Shown here one piece after another: positions 9,601 through 17,837 of a stretch of 29,137 bases of DNA. The stretch comes from Hypsibius dujardini (lineage: Eukaryota > Tardigrada > Eutardigrada > Parachela > Hypsibiidae), in contig LRSR01011355.1 in assembly GCA_001579985.1 (NCBI GenBank), forward strand, positions 1-29,137, given 5' to 3'. The notes beneath the pieces are model-generated. The model saw only the letters and a program-made list of their open reading frames with translations. It searched no databases and was not told the DNA's origin. The translations under genes were made by a program, and so were the position numbers. The first letter of the stretch is position 1, and each line of letters starts with the position of its first letter.

Positions 9601-11645
9601 ATGAATGCATGTGAGAGCGGTCTAGCGGCACAAATTATTGTTGCTCACAGAAATTATTGTTGCTCACAGAAATTATTGTTGCTCACCGCATTTCACATTT
9701 AGCAAAAAAACCTGTCAATTCTTTTTTTCCACCCCGCAGACAGACACGGCCTGCAAGCGTGGGATGATGAGGGCTTCTGCGACACCAATCGGATCCATCA
9801 GGACATCGACATGCTCTTCTCATATCTGGACGGTTGGCCCGATCCCGATGACAGTGACATGTAAAGAAACCTCCACAAAAACCGCCCCCCAAAAAAAACT
9901 GCAAAAATGTGTCTTGATAAAAGTTCATCTTCTTATAGTTATGCCGACAATACTACTCACACCGACAGCAAGTATCCCTCCACGAAGACGAGCCTCTTTT
10001 CCGGCATGTCCACACTGGAGGAAACGGAAGAGGAGGCGGAGGAAGAGGAGAGTGAAGTGGTCACCGCCCCGCCCGGGATACCTGTGAAGGATCTATCAAA
10101 ACCTGAAGTGACTCCCACTCAAGGAACTCAAGGAACGGATCACGAACTAATAAAGGAACACCCTGATGGTACGACTATTTCCGGTCCGAGTCCGTTTGAG
10201 GAGAAGGTGGCGGCGCTGCAGGCGTTGCTCAGTCATTGCCGCCGAAATCCCTCAGCTGCTCTCGCAAGAGAAGATCCTGTTCCTTTGCCTCCGGAAAGAA
10301 CCATGCAACCAGATTGTCCGATCATCCGCTCGGATTTTTCTGCCCTTCGATCGGACATCGGAAAGTCTGAACGGACAAGTCCAACGCCCAACAAGCAGCC
10401 TCGAAAAAGCCCGATGCCGTTGATGTACTTCGAACGAGAGCTTCCGTGCCTGCCGTCCGCAGAGCGTTACGGTAGTTCTCCCAAAACAAAGAACGACTCT
10501 GCCTTCTTGGATATACTCAGCAGATCCCAAAGAAAAGGGGACAGTCGACCGGCGTGTGCTGTCCCTCGACCTCGAACTGTGCATGAAATCCCTGGTAAAG
10601 TGGCCTAATTTGTTGTCTGTCAGTCTGCGTCTGTGTCTGCGTCTGTGTCTGTATCTGTCAGTCTGTGTCTGTGTCTGTGTCTGTGTCTGTGTCTGTGTCT
10701 GTGTCTGTGTCTGTGTCTGTGTCTGTGTGTCTGTGTCTGTGTCTGCAGCTGTGTCTGTGTCTGTCGGTCAGCGTCTGTCCACCCCTACACGTTGTTAACA
10801 TGTTTTATGTCTGCTCACTGTTCAGATCTCCACAGACACAAAAGGTATATGCATGTCATGTTAACAGAACGGTTTTCATGTGCCAACCCCCTTAGTTGAC
10901 TATAATTACAAGGCCTCGTCAGACAGCAGAACGGTCACTCGTCAGGCCGCACCAAAGAAGGTACGACTTGTTTTGTCCGTATGTCGATTGTCCGGCAGTG
11001 ATGATTCTTTGCATCCTCACTAGTCCCTGCAAGGACTCCAAGAAGGGGACGTCGTCAGTGCCGTATACTCCTACCGGAACTCCATGCCGGGAACGATCTC
11101 ATTCGCCAAAGGTCAGAGCGGTGTGGTAATGCGACTGAACAGCGGTGGATGGTGCTACGTCTGTTTGAGGGACTGCGAAGGTTGGGCTCCCGTCAACTAT
11201 TGGCAATCTCTGGTCAGTCGATCAATTTCCCGATCACGAGCTGAGATGAAGGGGGAATTTGAGGAGGATGCGTGGATGTGGGGATACTTAAGTCGTCCTG
11301 ATTGCACATTCCTTCTGCTGAGTTTCGGGCGGGAAGGAGATTTTCTCATACGAAATAGTTCGGTCCGGGTAAGTACATCCCCCGTAGAATAGAACCGATT
11401 AGTGGTGGCTTGGTGTAGTTGTTTCTGTTTGCTGCTAGGAAGGAGAGTTTACACTGTCAGTGCGCCACCTGGAGGTGGTCCATCATTTCGCAATTAAAGT
11501 TAACGCTGTGGGGGCCTACACGATCGGCAATCTGACTTTCCAGTTTGCCGAGCTCGCGGACATTGTGGCACACTACCAGCAACATACCATTCTACAGGAA
11601 TCTTTCGCGGTGTTGGAAAACCCTTTTTGCGTGCGCTTCGAGTGA
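6639..11645 (+). CDS. N-myristoylation-type SH3-SH2 adaptor protein (Nck/SLAP-like), 7 exons
   Basis: Exons 6639-6685, 7720-7937, 9740-9860, 9939-10594, 10896-10960, 11024-11368 and 11439-11645 join in phase to 552 residues. The first exon begins MGNQQAQQRKNRAVS, a Gly2/basic pattern typical of N-myristoylated proteins. Residues about 16-370 are Ser-, Glu- and Pro-rich and probably disordered, with an acidic block STLEETEEEAEEEESE. An SH3 domain follows at about 378-432 (VVSAVYSY, SGGWCYV, GWAPVNYW). The SH2 domain occupies about 450-545, with EGDFLIRNSS carrying phosphotyrosine-binding Arg479, FTLSVRH, YTIGNLTFQF and ADIVAHY. The protein stops 7 residues after the SH2; there is no kinase domain. 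The SH2 most resembles Nck (GDFLIRDS...YCIG), but Nck has three SH3 domains and no myristoylation site. SLAP has a myristoylated SH3-SH2 layout but no long linker. Exons 2-7 are well linked by phase; exon 1 fits phase but is short and less certain. Confidence 0.82.
6686..7010. repeat. 81-82 bp tandem repeat, 4 copies, starting at the adaptor exon-1 splice donor
   Basis: Copies begin at 6686, 6767, 6848 and 6930 and are nearly identical. Each starts with the splice-donor hexamer and runs through GGCCATTTATCTCGTGCTGA to an A-rich end. Copies 1-3 begin GTAAGT; copy 4 begins GGAAGT, so its GT is lost. The array makes up the first 325 bases of intron 1. Confidence 0.95.
7367..7698. mobile_element. 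TIR (MITE-like) element with a GT-rich microsatellite core
   Basis: CCGTATCCTCCCGACCTCAT at the left end is matched, with a few differences, by the reverse complement of the right end (about 7671-7698, GGGAGGATACGG). A further inner match (CCGCCCGTGGC against GCCACGGGGGCGG) lengthens the arms. The core (7446-7620) is GTGTGC / GTGCAT repeat with two copies of a CACTTTGT(A/G)GCCATT(T)AAACATGTG spacer. There is no coding sequence. It sits in adaptor intron 1 and ends about 22 bases before the exon-2 acceptor. No clear target-site duplication was seen. Confidence 0.65.
7446..7620. repeat. GTGTGC / GTGCAT microsatellite with ~65-100 bp higher-order repeat
   Basis: Runs of GTGTGC and GTGCAT are interrupted by a repeated segment CACTTTGT(A/G)GCCATT. 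The alternating purine-pyrimidine pattern is long enough to allow Z-DNA. Confidence 0.85.
8147..8220. repeat. Perfect 30-bp palindromic arms around a 14-base centre
   Basis: The arm 8147-8176 (TGCGCCCGGTGCGAACTTGG...) is exactly complementary to 8191-8220. The inner 34 or so bases alternate strictly pyrimidine-purine (TGTGTGCATGCACATGCGCA...), so the site could form a cruciform or Z-DNA. It lies in adaptor intron 2. Confidence 0.92.
8197..8364. repeat. Direct duplication, 91-bp period, 2 copies
   Basis: The segment 8197-8273 recurs almost exactly at 8288-8364, from ACACCAAGTTCGCACCGGGC to GGAGTGCGTTGAACATG. CGCATG units lie between the copies. The duplicated unit includes the right arm of the palindrome at 8147-8220. 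Confidence 0.93.
8831..9215. repeat. ~21-bp minisatellite (CACACCGCGCACAATGCACGA), about 18 copies
   Basis: Head-to-tail copies of about 21 bases, with some 23-base variants (CACGCGCACAATG) and CCAAGCGCAC variants. The unit lacks stop codons in several frames on both strands, which creates overlapping open frames of 120-185 codons with His/Thr/Arg- or Cys/Val-rich content. These are by-products of the repeat. It lies inside adaptor intron 2. Confidence 0.95.
9470..9592. mobile_element. Short fold-back (MITE-like) element, 123 bp
   Basis: The 31-base arms 9470-9500 (ACACACGTGGCAAAAACCTT...) and 9562-9592 are inverted copies with two mismatches around a 61-base loop. The loop carries no gene. 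It lies in adaptor intron 2. Confidence 0.75.
9632..9688. repeat. 19-bp tandem repeat, 3 copies, before adaptor exon 3
   Basis: Three copies of AAATTATTGTTGCTCACAG start at 9632, 9651 and 9670, about 50 bases before the exon-3 acceptor at 9739. Confidence 0.93.
10617..10782. repeat. (GTGTCT)n / TGTCTG microsatellite in adaptor intron 4
   Basis: A long run of TGTGTC hexamers with occasional GCGTCT and CAGTCT variants, starting about 22 bases after the exon-4 donor. Confidence 0.92.
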
Positions 11646-11712
11646 GAAACGGCGCTCGACAAATGCTCAATGTCTGTAGTCGCTAGCGATTGTCCAGTGT
11701 ACTGCGTTTCAA

Positions 11713-11950
11713 GTATGAGGCAAAGTGTGTATTTCGGTTCGCCCTCCAATTGGTCGAGAAATCGGCTCACTCACGGATTTCTCTTCGATAGCAGCCGCTT
11801 GATTGTTTGATTTCCAGAAGTGTTATGGTATACAAGCATATAGTTCAGTAAATCAAACAATCAAGCACCTGCCATCAAAGAGAAATCCGTGAGTGAGCCG
11901 ATTTCTCGACCAAGTTGAGGGTGAGCCGAAATACACACTTTGCCTCATAC
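11713..11950. mobile_element. Long imperfect inverted repeat (fold-back element), 238 bp
   Basis: Arms of about 95-100 bases, starting GTATGAGGCAAAGTGTGTAT and ending in its complement, flank a loop of about 35 bases near 11810-11850. Matches run through CGAGAAATCGGCTCACTCAC and TTGATTGTTTGATT, with small indels. It starts 67 bases after the adaptor stop codon, so it may be transcribed in that 3' UTR. Confidence 0.85.
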
Positions 11951-12243
11951 ATTTAGCGTTTACATACATTTATCATACAATCATCGGGCAAGAGTACGTA
12001 GGAAACGAAAAATGATGTAGTTCTCGCGTTCGTTGCGAACGAGCCCGTAGAAAGGGCGCTAGTGCTTAGTTGAAAAAATTTAACAAGAGCCTTACCAAGG
12101 CTGAAGTCACGCGGCAAGAGATACACAAAGCCGGTCTTTCCTTCTCGCTGAACTCTGTTGATGTAGGCCCCAAAATTCATAATAAATGCTCAACTTTTTC
12201 CTTCAGCAACATTACGCACAGTCGTCCGTAGTCTTACCCCTGC

Positions 12244-12429
12244 GACTGAAAAAGGAGGCTAGATGGCGACTGAAAGAGGAGGCTAGATGGCGACTGAAAG
12301 AGGAGGCTAGATGGCGACTGAAAAAGGAAGCTAGATGGCGACTGAAAGAGGAGGCTAGATGGCGACTGAAAGAGGAGGCTTGATGGCGACTGAAAGAGGA
12401 GGCTAGATGGCGACTGAAAGAGGAGGCTG
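12244..12429. repeat. 24-bp minisatellite, 8 copies, between converging genes
   Basis: Eight copies at exact 24-base spacing (12244, 12268 ... 12412) of GACTGAAAGAGGAGGCTAGA plus TGGC. The unit is a multiple of three and leaves frames open on both strands (plus RLKEEARW; minus ASSFSRHL). No start, splice or domain context makes it a gene. It lies between the 3' ends of the adaptor and GBE1. Confidence 0.95.
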
Positions 12430-12615
12430 CATGATGCATTACTCTAAAAACGCTCCAAGTCGATAGCGATTCCCCTGTGTTTATATTGAGCAAAAACAAG
12501 TCACCAGGCACCGGGCTAGCTAGAGAGACAAAAAACAACAAATAAACTATCCAGTCCCTCGCATCCGTTACAAAGCAGACGCTAGAAATAGGGCGGTAGG
12601 TACTTCCGTCAAATT

Positions 12616-15600
12616 TCAGCCGACCTTGGCGAAGACTAAAGCCACACGGCAAGGGATATAGACACACATGTGATTGCGACGCCCGTTGTATCCCTCGTTG
12701 AAGGTGAAGAACTCCGAATCCGGACTGACGCGCTTATGACCGCCAAACTCTTCCCGGTCAGAGTCGAGGACGATTTTGTACTTGCCGGACACTTCGACGC
12801 CGACCTTGTAGTCGGAGAAACTCTTAAAGGTGTGAAAGTTGAAGACGAACACCAGACCGGCCCGTTCAAAGACAATCACTTTGTCGCCCTCGTGTTTTGT
12901 GCTGACCCACGCCTACGAAGCACACGGAATCACTCAGAAACATCGAGGCCCAGTAAACAGACACGCGTCCAAAGCTCAGCGGAAAGATGCGCGACCTACC
13001 GGATCTGCAGACAGCCAGTGATATGTCTCGTCCGCCTTATTCATGGCGGCATCAAAGTTATTCAGGAACTTGTAACGGAGCAGCTCGTCGTCGCTCAAGT
13101 TGAACTGCCGGCGACAGTAATGGAAGCTCTCCTGGTTTCCCACGCGCGGAAAGTCTAGCCACTCCGGATGACCGAACTCGTTTCCTGAAAGGGGCAGCCT
13201 CTTAAGTTTTGACAATCGGACTCAAGATGGATTGCACGAGATTTTTTGTTGCATTATTACCTATGAAGTTTAGCCAGCCTTCCCCGCCCAAGGCGTGAGT
13301 CAACAGCCGGATGAGCTTGTGCAGAGCGAGACCGCGGTCAATGATGCCGGTCATCTCCGTCAAGCAGGACATGTGTGTGTACATTTCCTTGTCCATCAGC
13401 CAGAACGCCAGCGACTTGTCGCCAACCAAGGCTTGATCGTGAGACTCTGCGTAGGCGATTGTCCGCTCTCCGTACCGGCGGTTGGTCAACGTGTGCACAA
13501 GGTCACCCATTTTCCAGTCTTCGTCGCGGGTGTCCTTCAGGTACTCAATCCACTTGTCAGGGATGGCCATCCCCAGGCGGTAGTCGAAGCCCTGACCGCC
13601 TTCGGATACGGGTCTGCACAATGCTGGCATGCCGGAAACATCCTTACCAATCAAAAGTCAATTACAGACCGAGATATTTCACGGCGAACAGACAAACCGA
13701 CCCTCATTACATCCATGCAGTCAAAAAGAAGCAAAAATCGGGAATGAGACAGAGAGATACACAAACGGCAGATAGAAGCAGAACGATATGACGAAGAGTG
13801 AATGGTGCTCCGTGATTCAAGTAAGCACTACATTAATGAGGCAACAGGGCTGACTCAACTCAATCAATCAATCAATCAAATCGTCAACTCAATCAATCAA
13901 TCAAATCGTCAACTCAATCAATCAATCAAATCTTCAACTCTACAGATATACTCGAACTTGGAATCCAGCAGACATACACATACTAAGACAAACAGGAAGA
14001 CATGCACAAAAGGAAAAGGGTACTACTAGAAAACAGGACACCGACATGCAGCTTTGATGAAAAAAGACCTTACAGAATGTGAAGACAAAAGTGTCAAATC
14101 TGGACAGACAACAACGGGTACGAACCTCAGCGATGGTTATCATGACGTCGGGATACAACGAGTGCAGCATATGGTTGGCCAGCATCATGTAGACTAACGA
14201 GTCCGTGTCGGTGTTGAGGCCGAAGTACTCGTTATAGTCCCCAGAGAATCCGTGGCCGATGCCGTGGCTGTGATAAGAAGTTTTGTAAGACACTCAAAGA
14301 CCGGGGCGCTGAAAGACGTTCGACTAATCACCTGTGGTACAACATAGAAGTAACGCCGTCGAAACGGTACCCATCCACCTTGTACTCCTCGATGAACCAA
14401 CGTAGATCCGACAGCAGAAACCGCAGCACCTCCCACCTGGGCAAAAGGAAAACTCAGGTAGGCACAGCACCAGGTGTCCAGTAATTTATAAGCCAACACA
14501 GTCACAGAGTACTGCCTTACTTTGAGTAATCAAACAACCGCGAGTCCCACAGGCTATGGACGCCCTTCCCGGCGTCGTGGAAGAAGCAAGTGTTGGTGCC
14601 GTCAAATTCGTTTATACCATCCAAGACGTTCTTCGAGGCGTGACTGTGTACCACGTCGAGAAGCACCGAAATGCCCATGCCGTGGGCGGTGTCTACGAGA
14701 CGCTTAAACTCTTCCGGAGTGCCGTAACGACTGGAGACGGCGAAGAAGTTGGTCACTTGGTAGCCGAAGCTGGCGTAGTAAACGTGCTCCATGATGGCCA
14801 TCAGTTGGACGGCATTGTAGCCTGAGGAGAGGGACAAAAACCATTTAGGAAGTCCAGAACCTTTTAAGCCCATTAGATCACACAGCAGCAACAGACAGTG
14901 TGAAGAACAGGCAATCTTTATTCACACCAGACAATCATTCAGACGTCCAGGCAGTTCATTGTCCAATACCAAGCAAACGCTATGGGTTGAATCGGTGGGG
15001 TGGCAGAGGGCGCCACAAGTATAAATTGAATGAGTGTTGTTTACAATCTACACTTGTGGCGCCCTCTGCCACCCCACCGATTCAACCCATGTACCGATTC
15101 AACCCATAGCGTTCGCTTGGTATACGTACTGTACGAATACTCCACTGCTGCACAGATCAGTCTCACAGTCACGACACCCATCCGAGTCGGACAAATCCTT
15201 GCGAAATTACTTCGGAGGAAAAGCCTAGATTAATTTGAGTCTTACCTTGTCGCTTAATTCTGGGCAGGACGTTATCCGTAAAATGGTTATACGAAGCAAT
15301 TTTGCCTTCGTGTGAAGAGATACCGACGTGTGCCTCGTAAATGCGGAGACCTTCCGGCCTTTTCGGTCTGGCGTGTTTGAAAATATATTGCTGAAGAAAA
15401 GGAAGAACAATAACTCCAATGAATCAATGAAACCAGAGAATACCAGCGATGAACGATTGGAGTAACGTCCACCTACTTCTTTGGGAGGCGGATGCCAAAA
15501 GATGCCATCATAGGTAAAGTTTTTAGGATCGTTCTTGGGACGAATTGCGTAGCGGATCCACGGACTGATTCGTTCAACAAACTGGCCAGATTTTGTCTTG

Positions 15601-15700
15601 ATATTCAGCTGGAAGAGAGCCAACCGGCGGTTATTAAACAGCGGCAACTTTATAGGCCCATTCAGCTGAATCAATCTATACTTTTAAAAATAATCTGCTC

Positions 15701-15742
<42 letters not shown>

Positions 15743-15793
15743 GTGTCTGTCTGCGTCTGTCTGTGTCTGTCTGTGTCTGTCTGTGTCTGTCTG

Positions 15794-15824
<31 letters not shown>

Positions 15825-16611
15825 GTCTGTCTGTCGGTGTGTCTGTGTATCTGTGTGTCTGCCTGTCTGCCTGAAGTCCTGTCGTTCGTGTCATTCGTGT
15901 CTGTCTGTGAAACCAAACCGTAGAGCCATCCCGATGGGCGCAGAGCGGTAGTAAAAACTGTATACGCATGCGAGTACCTTGACGATACTCCCATGAGCAA
16001 TGGGAATATTTCCATCGCCGTTCGGCGGAATGATCAGATCCCATTTGCCGAAACTGCCTTGTTTGAAGGCATGCTGCGTCTTATTCCAGCCGTTGAAGTC
16101 CCCAGTCAGGTAGACCTCGACCGCGCCGGGCGCCCACTCGCGACACACGACACTCCCGTCGGCGGCCACATTTATCCCGTACTGCTCGTAGCTCCTGCTG
16201 AACTGCTCCATTCCGCCCTCGTACGTGTTAATGTCCTTCAGCACGGCATTGAAGCATCCGTACCTGCATGCAACACAGCGGAAGGAGTTAAGTCCCGGCA
16301 CAAAAAAGGGAACACACAGAAACCGGTTTTAGCTTGGCTCAAAGGTGTGCGCCCAGACACATTCCTGCGCCCAGACACATTCCTGCACCCCTAGCCAAAA
16401 TCCCCTCCAGGGGTGCACTAAAGCATAATATCGAGTCTACACCCAGCCAAAAAGAATGGGAAAAACCAAGCGGGGACCTTCTAGAGATTTCCTTCTCGTG
16501 GAGACGCAGATATCCGTCCATCTCGAGGAGTTTGTCCAAATCCGGGGGCACATCGCTGCTGTTGTCTCCTCCGGCCTCCATTTCGTTGTTGTTGTGGTCG
16601 TTTTCCGTCAT
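12616..16611 (-). CDS. GBE1: 1,4-alpha-glucan (glycogen) branching enzyme, complete, 10 exons
   Basis: Exons in gene order: 16611-16478, 16263-15978, 15608-15477, 15390-15246, 14821-14521, 14436-14332, 14267-14126, 13642-13261, 13184-13000 and 12912-12616. All phases close to give 702 residues, the length of human GBE1. The enzyme cuts alpha-1,4 glucan chains and rejoins them through alpha-1,6 bonds in cytosolic glycogen synthesis. A CBM48-type N-terminal module shows REWAPGA and LTGDFNGWN. The GH13 barrel shows [19 protein letters not shown] with nucleophile Asp359, ITIAEDVSG with acid/base Glu415, and [15 protein letters not shown] with Asp484. The C-terminal beta domain ends [11 protein letters not shown]. 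The start MTENDHNNN lies in a context matching family N-termini ([12 protein letters not shown]). The first donor is weak (AG|GTCCCC) but is the only in-frame join. Introns carry several repeats. Assignment is certain; exon 1 alone is slightly less so. Confidence 0.97.
13857..13936. repeat. CAAT-based repeat in GBE1 intron 7
   Basis: Three copies of a longer unit built from CAATCAATCAATCAAATC(G/T)T and AACT, within the 483-base intron between exons 7 and 8. Confidence 0.88.
14967..15122. mobile_element. Fold-back (MITE-like) element in GBE1 intron 4, 156 bp
   Basis: The left arm, starting TACCAAGCAAACGCTATGGG and ending GCGCCACAAGT (to 15020), is complementary to the right arm from 15051 to 15122. 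The right arm also contains a 17-base internal duplication (ACCGATTCAACCCAT). The ends are TA...TA, as for TA-targeting elements. The loop is about 30 bases, with no coding content. Confidence 0.8.
15695..15875. repeat. (TGTC)n microsatellite in GBE1 intron 2
   Basis: A long CTGT/TGTC run with GTGTCTGT interruptions lies between exons 2 and 3. It gives open frames on both strands that are not genes. Confidence 0.92.
16351..16420. repeat. 18-bp direct repeat and small hairpin in GBE1 intron 1
   Basis: GCGCCCAGACACATTCCT occurs twice in tandem at about 16351-16386. It is followed by TGCACCCCT and, about 20 bases on, its complement AGGGGTGCA. Confidence 0.75.
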
Positions 16612-16727
16612 GACGGCTTGACGCTGCGGCGGGGAAAAGGAGGGGCAATAATGCGGCAGCCTTGCAGGAGAGGAAGCCGATTTTCTGGAAGGGAGTATTT
16701 TGCAATGCAAAAAACAGACGAATGAAT

Positions 16728-16855
16728 GCACACACACACACACTCACACACACACACAGCACACAGCACACAGCACACAGCACATAGCACAAAGCACACA
16801 GCAGAGACGCAGCAGAGACACACAGTACACAGCACACAGTAGACACACACACTCT
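16728..16855. repeat. CA / GCACACA microsatellite upstream of GBE1
   Basis: CA repeats pass into about a dozen ACAGCAC / CAGAGAC units. It lies 117 bases or more upstream of the GBE1 start codon. Confidence 0.88.
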
Positions 16856-17480
16856 AATGACAGCTGATAGCTGCGTGCCTTGTGCAACTTTCGATCAGCT
16901 GGGCTCGGCATGTGCGCAGGGAAACGGCTCAATGCGCTTTCTACATTCGCACACATCAAATATTCAAAAATGACGCTTTTGCTGCAATAATTTCACCCTA
17001 ATAAACGTAGGTATATGCAGTATTTAGTCTGCTTTAATAGCGTTTTTCTGACAGCATTGAAGCCCATTACCCGGAAGAGAATAAGAAATGGGTAAGAAGA
17101 TACCACTGGACTAGTTGTGATTAAGGCCGTTTACTCATGTCGGTTCTAATTGGACGGCAGAAATGGGCGTCGGCAAGAACACACACCTTCACACTTGACA
17201 CAGTCAAATGAAAAAAGTACAGAAAGTGCCGCTAGGTGACGCTGTTGTCGCTAATTCGTGGTTTTTGCCATTTAGCAATTACCGGTAGTATTCCCAATCG
17301 CATGTATTCTCGAGAGGGAAGATCATGCATACGTATGCACAAAAAACATGATTCATTGAAACAAATACGACCTGAGGAAGTGGAGCAGGTTTCGCCAAAA
17401 CAGACTAAATTTTAGGCATAGAAAATTAGAAAATTGCGATTGCATACTCACTTTTGACGAAAATTGACAGCTTCCTTCAA

Positions 17481-17560
17481 AAGCGGAGCGGAACGGCGCG
17501 GAACGGTGCGGAACGGAGCGGAACGGAGCGGAACGGTGCGGAACGGTGCGGAACGGCGCG
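17481..17560. repeat. 10-bp GC-rich minisatellite, ~8 copies
   Basis: Exact 10-base spacing of GAACGGCGCG / GAACGGTGCG / GAACGGAGCG, with seven full copies from 17491 and a partial copy before. It lies 280 bases upstream of the coiled-coil gene start. Confidence 0.95.
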
Positions 17561-17837
17561 GCTTGAAGTCCACGCGGCGCTGCGCGGACCGTGCCGAGTT
17601 GCGACTGTCATGCTTTTAGGTGACAGTCAATCAATCATGGTGCTTATACTTCGGCTAGAGAATAGAGACTACTAATATCTCTGTGTGTGCCGGCTAAGTC
17701 CGCATCATTATTTTGTTCTTCAGCGCGGTCATGTCATGACTAGTGTTTACTTGCGTGAGAATACCATTAAATGTTACCATATCCTCACCGCGTTGTTTTG
17801 CTGCATCGTTTTTTGATTGTACTACTTTCCCGTCGCC

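Larger units (their letters stand above)
16612..17837. promoter_or_regulatory. Divergent intergenic region between GBE1 and the coiled-coil gene
   Basis: The two start codons face away from each other across about 1.2 kb, so both promoters should lie here; no TATA box or known operator could be picked out. The GBE1-proximal side holds a CA / CACAG microsatellite (16728-16855). The far side holds a GC-rich 10-bp minisatellite (17481-17560). The middle (about 16860-17450) shows no gene. Confidence 0.45.

Noticed and set aside
10826-10844. Possible 19-base microexon in the adaptor gene
   Set aside because: It is flanked by AG and GT, but including it breaks the phase to the SH3 exon. The direct join 10594 to 10896 gives a continuous frame.
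15671-16044. Long Cys/Val- or Thr/Asp/Arg-rich frames over the TGTC repeat
   Set aside because: Tetranucleotide repeat read in different frames. The genuine GBE1 exon 2 ends at 15978 on the minus strand.
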